DNA of 64,000 nucleotides from Distichodus sexfasciatus (GCA_032718565.1 JAVGVS010000004.1:5631062-5695061); one strand, 5' to 3'; shown: positions 34,041-46,734, counted from the first letter of the stretch. Notes: generated by a model from the sequence alone, not told the origin. Numbers and translations: made by a program.

Positions 34041-34340
34041 AAAATAAACTTTAGCATTAGTGGGATCTTGGAACACTTGAAGCTGGATTTGTGTCATCAG
34101 AAGTGAACAGACATTGGTCAGACTTTTGCAGTATTTATTAAAAGGTCTTATCCAGAGTGACTGGCGTCTTAGAATAACTTGTGTACCGAAGTTGTGCATC
34201 ATTACTTCATACTTTGCTACTGTACCTTGTTCCTGGTCTGAATACTCTCAGTGTTAGCAACTTTCCCTCCCCACTGAACTATGGTACCTATTACTCCAGG
34301 GCCTTTCTGTGGACAACACTTTTGGAAACTGACACTGAAC

Positions 34341-34710
34341 CGGGCGGCACGATGGCACAGTGGTTAGCTCTGTTACCTCAGAGCGAGAAGGTCTTGGGTT
34401 CGATCCCTGGGTCGGCCGTAGGGCCTTTCTGTGTGGAGTTTGCATGCTTTCACCCTGTTTGTGCATGGGTTTTCTCCGGGTGCTCGGGTTTCCTCATACA
34501 GTTCAAAAGCATGCACTGTAGGTTAATTGCCGACTCTAAATTGCCCCATAAGGTGTGAGTGTGATTGTGTGAGTGTGTGTACTCTGCGCTGTGTTGGCGC
34601 CTACCCTGGGCTGGTCCCCGCCTTGCGCCCGTAAGTTCCCGGGATACACTGCGGTCCCCCCGCGACTCCGGCTGAGATTGAGCGGTTCGGATAATAAATG
34701 AATGAATGAT
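34341..34710 (+). repeat. V-SINE (tRNA-derived, conserved central domain)
   Basis: The tRNA-like head has an A box (tggcacagtggttagctc) and B box (ggttcgatccc). The central part 'gtgtggagtttgcatgc', 'gtgcatgggttttctccggg' and 'gctcgggtttcctc' is the highly conserved domain that defines vertebrate V-SINEs. The 3' end is a short aatgaatga tail. Identical 7-mers actgaac at 34334-34340 and 34711-34717 are the target duplication. Open frames here are products of the SINE, not genes. Confidence 0.85.
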
Positions 34711-34879
34711 ACTGAACACCCTGATTTTAGCTCACAGCACGAAATTCTGCATACTACATACTACTGAATTAGCTCAAAACAGTGATATTTTGGTTACTTT
34801 GTGCCAATGTAATGGTGATTTGTGCCACTGTCTGGTCCTTGTGATTTTGGAATAAATGGAGTTTACGAAATATGCAAAT

Positions 34880-35080
34880 TCAGGCATTTAACTTGTATTT
34901 CATTACATTCAGCAAACACTCTTATCGAGAGCAACTTCCATTCCACTACAGGAGCAACGTCCCTGGATCAACTTGGGTTTAAAGGTCTTGCTCAGGGGCC
35001 CAATTGTGGTAAATACTGGTGGTAGGATAGAGCTGGATTTTAGCCTATGACATACTGGTTGCATATCCTTCCAGAAATGG
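34880..35080 (-). repeat. SINE family A, minus orientation
   Basis: 'cattcagcaaacactcttatcgagagcaacttcca', 'ggagcaacgtccctggatcaacttggg', 'aaaggtcttgctcaggggccc', then a degraded reversed head. Confidence 0.6.
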
Positions 35081-35090
35081 GAGTAACAGT

Positions 35091-35335
35091 AACAGTAAGG
35101 AGCCCCGGTGATCAGAGTGTCAATGATTCGAATCTCAAACTGTGAATTGTACCACTGAGGTACCTGTAACTAAGGTACTATGGTACTGACCACAGTCTAC
35201 TGCTTCCTGCCCACATCAGCTGCCCCACTTCTCCTACAAGGATTGGTCAGTTTCAGAGGTACCATTGCATTGTGCTGCACTGAATGCCATGGTGTGGTGT
35301 GTTCACAACAAATTATCACTCACTCACTCTTCATT
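35091..35335 (+). repeat. SINE family B, decayed
   Basis: 'ggagccccggtgatcagag', B-box-like 'gattcgaatctc', 'taccactgaggtacctgtaac', and 3' end 'gtggtgtgttcacaac..atcactcactcactc'. Confidence 0.55.
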
Positions 35336-35524
35336 TTAAGTAGTTTTCTAATGGAGGACTATTTTCTGGAGCAATTTTCTTTGCATGAAATCTGTGCTTT
35401 TATAGAAGTACTGTTCAGGTACGCTATACACCACTAGTCTGGACCAACTTTAGATCCACAACTCACCAGAGATTCACCAACACAGACAAGCAGCTCTCAC
35501 TTGGGATTCACCAACTTAGCCCAG

Positions 35525-35640
35525 CAGCTCTAAACTGCCCATGTCAGTGCTCCCTACATGGATAGGTCAAATGCAGAGGTCACATTTTGCTGTGATGTGC
35601 TCACAATGACAACAAAAGCATTCACTCACTCAATCCCATT
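35525..35640 (+). repeat. SINE family B, 3' fragment
   Basis: 'ctgcccatgtcagtgctccctacatggataggtcaaatgcagaggtcaca' and 'gatgtgctcacaatgacaac..attcactcactc' are the 3' half of family B. Confidence 0.55.
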
Positions 35641-35699
35641 AAGTGAAATTGAAACTCGAACCTATTTGTCCGTTGTAAACACACTCCAAAACTCAGTGC

Positions 35700-35890
35700 G
35701 CCACAGTAAAATATGTAATCACCGTATGTGACCAAACTGAAGCAGTGGGCAGTTGACATGAGCAGCACCTGGGGAGCAGTGCCTAGGGATGGTACCTTGA
35801 TAACCGGTACAATCTTTCAGTGGTCTCTTTACTGGTCCAGGATTTGCAGTAGCAAATGGTTCGGGGCAACTCCAGAACCATTATACTAAC
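35700..35890 (-). repeat. SINE family B, minus orientation, decayed
   Basis: 'gcagtgggcagttgacatgagcagcacctggggagcag' and 'gggatggtaccttgataaccggtac' are the reverse complement of the family B body. Confidence 0.5.
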
Positions 35891-36648
35891 CCTAAGGGGC
35901 AATAACCAGTACATGAACATCACGACCAAACTCTATTTTTCTAACTGTCATTGTGACAAGAGACAGATTTGCTCTGCAGTGCCACGATGGAACTAGTCCA
36001 GGCTGTTGGTCCCTGTGAACCCTGTGAAGCCCGGAATGGCGTCTACATTTTTCCATTTTATACGTGGGAGAGGGCTGGGGGAGCACAGCCAGGAGGCTTG
36101 TCTATGCAGCAAATCCGTGGGCAAGCACAGCTAATCTGAGCCTGTGCTCCTCGTTCCCTTTCGGTTGCATAACACATTTATTTTTGCAGACGCGGAAATG
36201 CACCGCCAGACTCCTCCTTGCTTTCCATGGGGCGGAGTGGGATTTCTCTGGCTCAGCGCAAAAAACCTCAGTTTCGTTGGTTTGTTTATTTGTGCCGTTC
36301 CTAGTGTTTACTGACCTGTCTGGGCACGAGTGTTTATTTGCTATGATAGCAAGAATTTCCAGAAAGTGTGGAGTCATATTTGATGAGCCAGCTACTGGAT
36401 TTTTCTGTTTTTAATCTTCAGTTTCATAAGCATATCTTTAACAAATTTGTCGTCATTTGGAATGCTACGCACACAATAATTTATAGACAATAATTGCAGT
36501 TTATTATGTTTTTATCTTCTATGTAAGACTAAATAATGTAAATAAGTAATAGAAAAACTGCATTTTATCACAAGCTAAATTTAATATTTAAGTTATTGGT
36601 AGTATAGAAAGATTCTTAGAATGTGCTGGTGTTTCTTTATCTTATATT
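35891..36648. other. Non-coding
   Basis: No repeat or gene seen. Overlapping frames on both strands at 36064-36414 lack domains. Confidence 0.3.
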
Positions 36649-36650
36649 TA

Positions 36651-38209
36651 CAATGCTGTGAAAAAGTATTTGCTCCCTTCCTGATTTTTTATTTCTTTGC
36701 ATGTTTGTCACACTTACATGTTTCAGATTATCAGACAAATTTAAATATTAGACAAAGATAACCCAAGTAAACACAAAATGCAGTTTTTAAGTGATGTGCA
36801 GTTTTTAAAACTATCCAAACCTACATGGCCCTATGTGAAAAAGTAATTGCCACCTAAACCTAATAACTGGTTGTGCCACTATTAGCAGCAACAACTGCAA
36901 TTAAGCATTTGCAATAACTGGCAATGAGTCTTTCACATCGCTGTGGAGGAATTTTTGCCCACTCTTCTTTGCAGAATTGTTTTAATTCAGCCATATTGGA
37001 GGGTTTCCGAACATGAACCTCCTTTTAAGGTCATGCCACAGCATCTCAATTGGACTCAGGTCCAGACTTTGACTAGGCCACTCCAAAACTTTCATCTAGT
37101 TTTTTTTAAGCCATTCAGAGGTGGACTTGCTGGTGTGTTTTGGATCATTGTCCTGCTGTAGAACTCGTGCGCTTCAGCTTGAGGTCACAAACTGATGGCC
37201 GCACATTCTCTTTCAGGATTTTTTGGTAGAGAGCAGAATTCATGGTTCCATCAGTCACAGCAAGTCGTCCAGGTCCTGAAGCATCAATGCAGCCCCAGAC
37301 CATCACACTACCACCTCCATGTTTGACTGTTGGCATGACGTTCTTTTTCTGAAATGCTGTTACTTTTACACCAGATGTAATGGGACGCACACCTTCCAAA
37401 AAGTTCAACTTTTGTTTCGTCAGTCCACAGAATGTTGTTCCAAAAGACTTGAGGATCATCAAGGTGTTTTTTGGCAAAAGGAAGACCAGCCTTTATGTTC
37501 TTTTTGGTCAGCAGTGGTTATCGCCTTGGAACTTTGCCATGCAGGCCATTTGTGCCCAGTCTCTTTCTTATGGTTGAGTCATGAACACTGACCTTAACTG
37601 AGGCAAGTGAGGCCTGCAGTTTTTAGATGTTGTTCTGGGTTCTTTTGTGACCTCTTGGATCAGTCGTTGCTGCGCTCTTGGGGTCATTTTTGTAGACCAG
37701 CCACTTCTAGGAAGGTTCACCACTGTTCCATGTTCACTGGAGTCCCAAAGCTTTAGAAATGGCTTTGTAACCTTTTCCAGAACGATAGATGTCAATTACT
37801 TTGTTTCTCATCTGTTCCTGAATTTCTTTAGATCGCAGCATGATGTCTTCCTTTTTTGGGATCTTTTGGGCTACTTTTTAAGTGATCTCTTGATTCAACA
37901 GGTCTGGCAGTAATCAGGCCTGGGTGTGGCTGGTGAAATTGCACTCAGCTTTCCAAAAAATGTGATGAACCACCGTTACTTTATGATTTTACAAGGGGGG
38001 CAATTACTTTTGCACATAGGGCCATGTAGGTTTGGATAGTTTTTTTTCATTAATAAATAAAATTATCCCTTAAAAACAGCATTTTGTGTTTACTTGGGTT
38101 ATCTTTGTCTAATATTTAAATTTGTTTGATAATCTGAAACATGTAAGTGTGACAAACATGCAAAAAAATAAGAAATCAGGAAGGGGGCAAATACTTTTTC
38201 ACGGCACTG
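36651..38209 (-). mobile_element. Tc1-like transposon, copy 2
   Basis: TA-flanked (36649-36650, 38210-38211), 1559 bp, termini CAATGCTGTG / CAGTGCCGTG. The minus-strand transposase keeps more of the N-terminus than copy 1: 37568-37795 plus the preceding frame holds 'MLRSKEIQEQMRNKVIDIY' then 'RSGKGYKAISKALGLQ' (first helix-turn-helix) and 'GTVVNLPRSGWSTKMTPRAQQRLIQEVTKEPRTT' (second). The middle (37145-37477) is frameshifted exactly as in copy 1, and the 36860-37095 C-terminus is broken by further changes. One inverted end has an internal deletion near 36800. Not active. Confidence 0.85.
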
Positions 38210-38334
38210 TATATGCTGTATCAGCGCTGCAGCATTGATGAAGTCTATAAAGCAGTCCTTATATGACCCTACAATTTTTTTGAGCTACACTCAAACTGAG
38301 GGGATATGTGACCCTTTAAATAAGCTATATACTT

Positions 38335-38475
38335 TGTAAGAGTTGCACGATTCAGAAAATCTCACAATTCTTGGGCTCATGATTCGATTCAAAATTGAGC
38401 ATGATTCATAAACAATTCACAATTCAATACGTGTATAAATTTTTTTCCAGATTGCTGTCCCATTTGTCTGTGACA
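38335..38475. repeat. Fragment of a fish dispersed repeat ('cacgattc..caattc')
   Basis: Alternating 'gcacgattcagaaaatctcacaattc', 'catgattcgattcaaaatt', 'catgattcataaacaattcacaattc' units. Likely the end of a degraded DNA transposon; ends not resolved. Confidence 0.4.
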
Positions 38476-40290
38476 AATCAACAAAAAAATCACAATGAAT
38501 CAAATGTAGTGTTTTGCCGGTTTATAGCTTTAAATGAAAACAAATATTCTCACCCTACAACTTAAACTAATCCTCAGTATATAATACGTTTTTTAATAGA
38601 ACTTGCGCAACATTACTGTACCCAAATTTCAAGGTTTTGTGACCCTTGACCCTTACATGGATCTGTAGTTAAATCAGTAGGTTTCATAATTCTTAACCCT
38701 AAAACTGTATCTAATCAGGGACGTTCACATGACACTTAAAAGAATCTGTAATCAATTTGGGGGATACACAACCCTAAAGGAGTTGTACTCACATCAGGTT
38801 TCATGTCTCTGTAACTCAACACAGCACTCATGCCTATTCTGCTCTCTTTTTTCCTGTCTGCCCTGGACACAGCACATCAGAAGGTATTTGAGTGCCAGCT
38901 TGGTGCCCCCACGCAGATTGAGGTAACAGGGTACCTTTAATTTGCAACAATCTGTCAATAGTGTTTCTTCTCTACCTTTAATCCCGCAACAATCTCTCGG
39001 CATCCTGCCTCCCGACTCTTCACCCCAATATAGCTCTTACCATCCTGAGGCCCAGGCATCAAAGATCTTTGCAAAAAAAGTAAAAAAAAAATAAAATGCT
39101 AGGGGAGGGAAGGTGTTGGTTGGGGGGACAAGGTTGGCTTTCTCACTGCTTATTTCAGAAGTTCTTTTGAAGTAAAAGTTCACTCAGCTAACATTTTACG
39201 AACAACTTATTCTCCATCTGTTTGCCTGATTTCCTATCGATTTCTCTGCTTCTTGCTCTGGCAGACAAGACAAAAAGAAGAAAAAGAGGAGGAGGTGGGG
39301 GTGGGGAGAGGAAGAAAGACAGAAGGAAGGAAGATCAATGTTGACGTGACCTCCTGCAGGGACATCAGACAGGCACCGATCATTAACCAATTCCACGCTG
39401 CCAGGCCGAGCCAAAACGCTAAAATACCATTTCATACATACATATATGAGACATCAGCATATATATATTTGATGCTGATGTTGGCGCAGTTTCTGAGGTC
39501 TGTATTGAATCTGCAAAAGCTGCAAAGGACAAGATGTTGGGGCGATTATTCCAGATTGTTAGGAAGCATTGATGGCCAGGATCCAGAGGATCAGAGAGAA
39601 AAGATCCAGTGCCATGTGCTGCTGCCAGCATGCCACAGTCCTGCTCGGCACATGCTCACCTGTTTTGTTGATACGACAGCATCTAAAACCCTGCATTGCT
39701 CTGCTTGCAGTTTCAATCTGAAGTAATCCAGGCACTCATAAAGCAAGGGGCAAGGACATGGCCAAAACTTTGATCAGATGACACCTAGAAGAGTTGTTGT
39801 ATTTTGTTGAAAAATGGGATCATTAGAGGAGAAAGTCATTTTAAAAAGCACAATATAGACTTGCTGCTAACATAGTTAACCATATATTCTAGCAAGGCCA
39901 TTCAGCTAGAGATTCATTATTTTGCACTTACATTCATTCAAACCATCCCTTAAACAGATTCTTTAAAAGAATGGAATGGGGGTTATGAAAATGATGGTTT
40001 AAAAAGCTTTGCAATGGTTTGGGATTTCCAAACTAATTGCGTCTAAATTACAGCGCTTGCACAAAAACCACCTGTTTTCCTTCTTTAAAGTCTTTTAATA
40101 TAAATTGGAATTAAACTAGAGTTGGTGCCCCTTCGGGGCCCGAACGTGCGCTGTTGTTACGGGAAAATAAAATCAACAATAATCGACTGTAAAACTTGTA
40201 CAATAATTTAAGCAACTGTATTTAAGGCAGAAAGACTCAATACTTTTGTTTTTATGTGAAAGATTTTTGTTTAAAGGGATACGAATCCCC
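38476..40290. other. Non-coding
   Basis: No gene. The 157-residue frame at 39253-39726 starts in a purine-rich patch (39265-39330) and overlaps minus-strand frames; no domain is visible. Confidence 0.3.
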
Positions 40291-40297
40291 TGGTATT

Positions 40298-40368
40298 AGT
40301 ACAACACCCTTTAAGGGTCACATAACCCTTCGGAGTACAGCACCTTTTAAAGGTCATATAACCCTTGG
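40298..40368. repeat. Two tandem 36-bp units
   Basis: 'agtacaacaccctttaaggg' unit at 40298-40333 and 'agtacagcaccttttaaagg' unit at 40334-40368, each ending in 'cata(t/a)aaccctt(c/g)gg'. Confidence 0.7.
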
Positions 40369-40644
40369 CTAACATTTATGTACTTTATCTTGTGATTTCA
40401 GAATCACAAGATAATTTCCCCCCTGCTGTACTCCCGCTTAAATATTTCTCCACTATTATCCTGCATTGTATTCATATTAGCCCAGATTGTGCTTACTATC
40501 CTGTCACTGTCTTCATCCCTTCCAGAGAAACGTATATTGCAAGGGAAAATTTTACATAGTTTACTTGAACAACTTCAGAGTGATTTTTTTTAACAGTGCA
40601 TGTGCATGCGTGTTTTACAGTCGATGGTTAGGTGCTCTGTAGTC

Positions 40645-41256
40645 AGTGTTGGGAGGGTTACTTTTATAATCTATTCCACTACAGATTACAGAATACATGC
40701 CCCAAAATGTAGTTTGTAACGTATTCCGTTAAGTTACTCAACGTGAGTAACGTATTCTGAATTCTTTGAATTACTTAATATATTGTCATGCTTTTTACAA
40801 CTACATGAATGTAGCAATCACATCCTGCAAATTCTTGTTTGTTTTTCTCTACCAATTGGCTGTTAAGCCCAAATCTCCCTGAATAGACAATATATTTACT
40901 GTAGAGGTGCAAAGACGAAATTTCCAAGTAAGAAGTGCATTCCTGCCTGGGCACTGCTGGCTCTGTTGTGCTGGCTCTGGCTCCATTGTGTAACTGCCAC
41001 CACCAACATTAACAGGACGCTTACATTAGAGCCTCGTATTGCGTGTTTTGTTTGGGTTTCCGGCATTGTGTGGAATTACCAAAATTAGAGAGGGGATAGA
41101 GAGGGGATAGCCTAACATATGAAACAGGAAAAGACCGCCGTGTAATCCATTTGTTTCAACAAAGTAACTGTATTCTAATTGTCATCTATTTAAACGGTAA
41201 CTGTAACGGAATACAGTTATTCATATTTTGTATTCTAAATACGTAACGCTGGTACA
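40645..41256. mobile_element. hAT-like non-autonomous element, one end truncated
   Basis: Begins 'cagtgttgggagggttactttt', a widespread fish repeat terminus. Inverted subterminal motifs are 'attacagaatacatg', 'gttactcaacgtgagtaacgtattc' on the left, and 'aactgtaacggaatacagtta', 'gtattctaaatacgtaacgc' on the right. The final 'cccaacactg' that should close the element is missing. Confidence 0.55.
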
Positions 41257-42328
41257 TGCATCTTGCCAAACATGCCAAAAAAACTATTTTTTTAGTAGTA
41301 TAATTCAAGGTTTTTGTCCCATGACAAGACAGATAGTCATCCCCATGTCACCCCCCTCTCCCTTCCCCAGCAAAAAAGAGCTCACAGATGAGGTGTGTGA
41401 TAATGTCTTTCTGTAGGCAAGGATGGATCTGGCGCTCTTCTCTGCCCAAAGTGGCACTCGAGGCGAAAAGTGACAGCGAGGTTTAGCAGCCCAGATCCAC
41501 TCACCTCCCTCATGTCCCATTAAACAGGCAGCGTTTACCCTTTATTTGTGTCATGTCAAAAATACCTGAGGGATAACGCATCATGATTGGTTACTGCCGC
41601 TCATGTCATACTTAAGCATTGCAACACCATTGGCTATTCGCGATTTACATATTTGTTCGCTGCAGGACAGGGATGATGCAATCAGCGCCGTTTCGAGGCA
41701 ACAGTTTTCTTGACATTGGTAGGGGGTCGAGACTGAGAGAGTCGCAAAGTTTGCCAAGTGCATATTTATGAGGAAACATCATATAACGCATGCTAACATT
41801 AACGCAAAATCAAATCTTTATGATCTCATTCAGGGGTAGATATTGCCCTGAAACATATCTGAAACGTTAGCTTTAAAATAAAAAAATCGATCAGTTCAAG
41901 GACATCCTAATGGAAATTCTAATCTTTTATTGATTTCTCATTAGTGACATTGGCAAAGATGAATTTTTATCGACACAAATTTTGCTGGAGGGAATGTCAT
42001 TTGAGTTCAGATAACAACAGCGAAGGGAGTAACACATAAATATTATATTTAATAACCTGTAATATTACAAGTAATTCAGTAATTGTAGTATTTATAGGTA
42101 AAATAGTAACTTTTTGTTAAAGTGTAATTCAAACTTACATTATTCTGTGTTAATTTTGTTTGAATAGTGCTTTATTCATTTGTGTATTTTGATGCTATGT
42201 GTACAAATTGTTAGAAGCAGATTGTTTTTTGGGTACACATTTTACAGATAGAATCACTATCATAGACATTATAATAAATGTATTATTATTAAAATGTCTG
42301 TGCACTTTACGCTTACTATCACATATGG
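41257..42328. other. Non-coding, AT-rich toward the 3' side
   Basis: No gene or recognised repeat; about 41390-41530 is balanced, unique sequence. Confidence 0.3.
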
Positions 42329-42550
42329 GGCAGTTGGTGGTGTAACGGTAGAGTGTTCGCCCTGTGATCAGACGGTCACTGGTTTGAATCCAGGGCCGGT
42401 GAAGTTACCACTGAGGTACTCACGAGCAAGGTACCATCCCCAAGCACTGCTCCCCGCCGCTTGTTAGCTGCCCACTGCTCCTTCATGGATGAGTTAAATG
42501 CAGAGGTCACAGTTCGTTGTGGTGTGCTGTGCTGTGGAGTGTTCACAGGT
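42329..42550 (+). repeat. tRNA-derived SINE family B, best-preserved copy
   Basis: Head 'ggggcagttggtggtgtaacggtagagtg' (A box), 'cctgtgatcagacggtcactggtttgaatcc' (B box), body 'gttaccactgaggtactcacgagcaaggtaccatccccaagcactgctcccc', 'gctgcccactgctccttcatggatgagttaaatgcagaggtcaca', and 3' 'gtgctgtgctgtggagtgttcacag'. Confidence 0.75.
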
Positions 42551-42799
42551 TTTAAATTTTCTGCTTTCACTCTCACTAGTATTTTTTTTTTTATTATAAA
42601 TGAAAAGTACAATTATGCATCACAAATACATGTGAGCTATGTCCAGGAAGGTATTTGATATTTGACATTTTTTGACAGCTGATGAAGGTTTGGTGATACA
42701 AAAGAATCCCAACCTTAGCAAGCATTTTGACTGCTGACGACAGAGTTTTTTTGGCATGAACTATGAGTGTGGGTGTATTTCAGCATGACAATTGTAACA

Positions 42800-42910
42800 T
42801 TAATAGTAACATTAGTTGGTAAATAGTAATTGTAATGTATTACTTTTCCTGAAAAGTAAAGCACAATTGTAACTTAATATGTTTCTTTGTAATTAGCACA
42901 CACTGACTAA
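42800..42910. repeat. Fragment ending like the 40645 hAT-type repeat
   Basis: 'gtaattgtaatgtattacttttcctgaaaagtaaagc..acacactg' resembles the inverted complement of 'cagtgttgggagggttactttt'-type ends. Flanking 8-mers do not match those at 40645, so a single element spanning both is not proved. Confidence 0.35.
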
Positions 42911-45400
42911 CATTCAAAACACAACCACTCATCCAGCTTTCAACCCACTGTTAGCGACACTTGCATTTTCAGATCTGCAGCATTTAGCTATGTAGCCTAG
43001 GCATTTGGTAAGCAAAGGTAATGTTCCAATTAGCACAAGCCAATTAAACCAAACATAACCTCCTAGGGCACACTGATAATACCTTCCAATTGCGTTCCAA
43101 GTCTGTTCTATGCAAGTTGTCCGGTCTTACCATTGGTTGGCATGCCGTGTTGATGCCTTGCCGTCCCCTCAGGCTTCCTACTCGGCTCAGCCCAAGCGTG
43201 TAAAAAGCGAATGGACAGAGGGGGGCAGACCGCACTCCGCTGTTTGCTTTATTCATGAGCAAGCGACGCATTGCCACCCTTCGCAGTCTCGCTCATCGGG
43301 GCCTGAGCGGGACTTCCTTCCCCCCTTGTCCTTCGTGGCATTTTCACTGCTCATGCACCCCTGGGTTTTTCTTCTGGGAAAAGTGAAGTAATAACAGTAA
43401 TGGCTGAAGAGGATGAAGGCAGTCTTGGGCCAGGTGCCAGAGACTTCCTGAGGCGCTGTCACAGCAAAGCAGAGGTGCTGGCTGCACATTTTCCAAGGTC
43501 CAAAATAACAATCGGGTCCATGGTGGACTAATGCAGATGACTTGCGGCCATGGTTATTATGACTTTTCTGGAGCAACCAGGATTTAGCTGACCACCAGTT
43601 TACGATGGTCAATAAAGAGTCTTTTAATTTTTATAGCATTAAGGAAACTACCACCACTCTCTCTGTTGATAAAATTGGACATGGAGTGGACATTGCTGCC
43701 TTTGGACTTGGAGCAATTTGGGATGAAGTGGTCCAATGGTAGTAGTCCACAGGCAAGTTTCCTACTTCTGAACTACCACTCTCTTTTTGAGTGAAATCGG
43801 ACATGGTGTGGCCATGGCCAATTTTGGACAATCTGAAAGTCTCAGAATGGGCACTATGACACATGATGAATGTTATTTGGATGAGAAACTACCGTTTGGA
43901 AATCTTACAAATTTTCTATTCCTAGTGCAGCTTAAGTGTAAACCCTGTGTGATTGTAACAGTTATGGCATTTATAAGATTGGTTGCCAAAACAGTGGTGT
44001 AGATGAATGCTCAGGGGCTCAACGATTTGGACTTTCCTGGTATTGGAATCATTGGGTGGCCAACCAAGGTCTCATTTGCTCAGACCACTGCACCACCAAA
44101 CTGTCCTGTCAAAGATCCCTTAGCACTGTCAACTAACTTTGTCGACTCTATAATTATCGAAAGACCTCATGCACCCTCTTAAACTCTGCAGTTGTCTTCT
44201 TGTTTTTTTCCAGCAGGGAATGAGGAAAGTGCTGGATCTACTTGCTATGCTGAAACAGTACAAGGACATTGGTTTTAGTCTGGAAACAATCCAAAGTGAA
44301 TAGCTGCATCCACCCCGCTCCAACCCACTCCCTTCTATCCAACCCTTCCGTCTCCCTCTTGGCCACTTGTGAAGAACAGATGAGCAGTTAAGTGACCAAG
44401 CAGCAGGGATGTGCTGTTGCCATGATTACATGGCCATGCCGCCGTTCGACTGCTGATTAAATTTCTCCTAGGTAGAGGGGAAAAAAACACATTACTAACC
44501 TAGGATCGTAATGGTGTCCGTCGCAGAAAATACAAGATCACTTAAGTGCTGTTTGAACAAGGCCATGAATAAATTAACTCGACAGGACACAGGGTTATAT
44601 CTGTCTGAAACTTTGTCATTGAGGTGCCCTGATCTGATCTGGTCTGATCTTATGTCACTTTTGCTCAAATTTACAGAAAGAAAGTTAAAAATATTACATG
44701 TAGACACTAATGTAGCTAACAAAGGTTTTCATTGACTGAGCATTTTGAATACACCAGACTGCACAATTCTATGTTCAATACAAGTTATTACTCAAAGGGA
44801 CTGTTTCCTAGTTACAGGACAGTCTTTCTGTAAGTAGCTTACTATTAGCCAGAGAGTGTTACTAAAACCCATTATCCACCTTATTTTCCCTTTTTTGGTT
44901 CTAATAACTGTTGTTTCGCCCCTGTACAAGTTTGGCCCTCTTACTGGAAAGATGCCATGGTAAATGTGATGCCTTATCTTTCATCCAGGTGTTGGGGAGG
45001 AAGCAAAGCACCCATCTTTCATCTTGTTCTTAGAGGTCACTCCATTGTGCCTGTAACTATAAGCGGGTAGCAAGTTCGTTGGGGATCAATTGAGCGATTA
45101 CATTTTAATGAGAAACTGTTGATGTGTGTTCGGCCCAATTTAGAGCATCTATCCATCATTGCCGTCCCTCCTTTTCTTCTTCTCCTTCGCCTGCTCACAT
45201 CCATCTCACACCCCTAAGCGACATGCGGACGAGAGGAAAGTGCTCCTATATTAAAGTTTAATTGCAGCCAATTTGACTTCTTAATCGGAATGCACTTAAG
45301 TTGTTTTCAGACGTGACTCCTGTCTTGTTTAGCCAGGCATGGATTCAAAAATGGAGTGGACAATGTTGATTTTAGACTTGGATACAATCTGGGGTGATTA
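42911..45400. other. Non-coding, includes a diverged 2-unit repeat at 43640-43850
   Basis: An 'accaccactctctctgttgataaaattggacatggagtgg' unit near 43650 recurs as 'accactctctttttgagtgaaatcggacatggtgtgg' near 43772, about 121 bp apart. The remainder is unassigned; about 43185-43330 is GC-richer and repeat-free. Confidence 0.35.
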
Positions 45401-45404
45401 GCCA

Positions 45405-45535
45405 TACATTTACCATCATAGGGTCTCTGAGCAAGACCCTTAACTCTAAGTTGCTCTCAGAGAGACTGTCCCTGAGATTAGGCAACTAGAAGTTGTTCAG
45501 GACAAGAGCGTCTGCTAAATGCCTTAAATGTAAAT
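45405..45535 (+). repeat. SINE family A fragment
   Basis: 'gagcaagacccttaactctaagttgctctcagagagactgtccctgagatta' and 'caagagcgtctgctaaatgcc' are the family A body in + orientation. Confidence 0.6.
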
Positions 45536-46680
45536 GTGATGTAGCCACAACCTAACTGTCACTTCTGGCACTTACCTGAGACCAGGTGTGAATGGTTTGC
45601 AGTTAGGATTGATCAAAAACCTCTAAAATAAAGGCTTTGGAACTGCCCACTGCCTATTTGGCCTTGAAACTGTCCACTTTCAGGTCTAAAAGATGCCATA
45701 CAATGTGATACATAAAACTCATTAAAGAATGGATCAGAGTGTGGTAAAAATCTGCGTTTCAAGGCCACGGCTTTTTGTCCATTTTCAGCAGGAGCTAAAG
45801 TTGAGCAGGGTCACCTCAGTCACTTGAGCAGGGGTTTAGCACAACCCAATTCTAGATCTTTTTCCAGTCCATCAGTTGCACTAGAGACCGTTTTCCTGAC
45901 AACAAACATTCTTGCCTTTGCTGGTGATCATATTTTCTCCCAACAGTCTATTTTTTGGGATAATGTCTTTTCACCAAGAGAATAAAACCTGGTTGATTTG
46001 AAACTCCAATCCTGATGCATTTGGCATTATGAGTTGAGACAATTGCTTTGCTGGGGCCCAATCCATCTCCATGAAATGACCCCATAACAGGAGCGTCAAA
46101 CTGGCGCTCCCTCCTGAAAAACCAGGTCACCAGCCCTTCCGTCTCGCTTCGCAGGCTAAGTGTCATAAATGGCCAGCCAGCTACTAACAGGATAATTTCA
46201 TTATCAGATAGTCAGAGTTCGCCGCCTCCCTTCCCTGTCCCCCCTTGCCTTTTGTTCCCCACCAGCCTAATGGAGTCTGGGCCTCATATTTCGGTCTTGA
46301 GCTTTGATCCTTTTTAATGGCGCTTCGCTCCAATCTCTCCTCCTGTGGGAGATGATGCTCTAACGTCTCTAATGCCCTACATTCTCCTCTTTTCCATCCC
46401 TCTCTTCCTCCCATAGCACCTCCCATTTTTTTAATGACCTGTGATGAAGACACCATTCACGTCCTCCCTCCCAAATTCTTGACCTGCTTGACATCCTCTG
46501 ATTTTGCTGTCCCCCCGTGGCATTCTGTGGAGAGAAAATGTGTTTCTGCAGTTTTGCCAATGCTTGGATGATTGGATGGTAACAAATGGGCGTGTGTATC
46601 CCTCCAGAAAGCATCTGTGTGTACTGTGCCAACTTTTCCATGTTAGGTTCTCCAACATCCCCTATGTGTCCCTATATTGG
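45536..46680. other. Non-coding; possible conserved block 46080-46340
   Basis: No gene. 46080-46340 is repeat-free and balanced, with 'ataatttcattatcaga' and 'cctttttaatggcgcttcgctcc' patches. Open frames there lie on the minus strand only, without domains. Confidence 0.25.
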
Positions 46681-46683
46681 TGG

Positions 46684-46706
46684 GTGTGTGTGTGTGTGTG
46701 TGTTTG
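46684..46706. repeat. (GT)n microsatellite
   Basis: Uninterrupted gtgtgt run of about 22 bp followed by further GT-rich sequence. Confidence 0.85.
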
Positions 46707-46734
46707 TGGGAGTGTGTGTTTGCAATGCATATGA

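Noticed and set aside
39253..39726. 157-residue open frame
   Set aside because: Begins in a purine-rich low-complexity patch and lacks any domain; a minus-strand frame overlaps.
42329..42405. Possible true tRNA gene
   Set aside because: A and B boxes are present but the sequence continues into a SINE body shared with other copies and does not fold as a complete tRNA.
40645..42910. A single 2.3-kb hAT-like element spanning both similar ends
   Set aside because: Flanking 8-mers differ and the middle contains a SINE and unrelated DNA; two separate fragments are safer.
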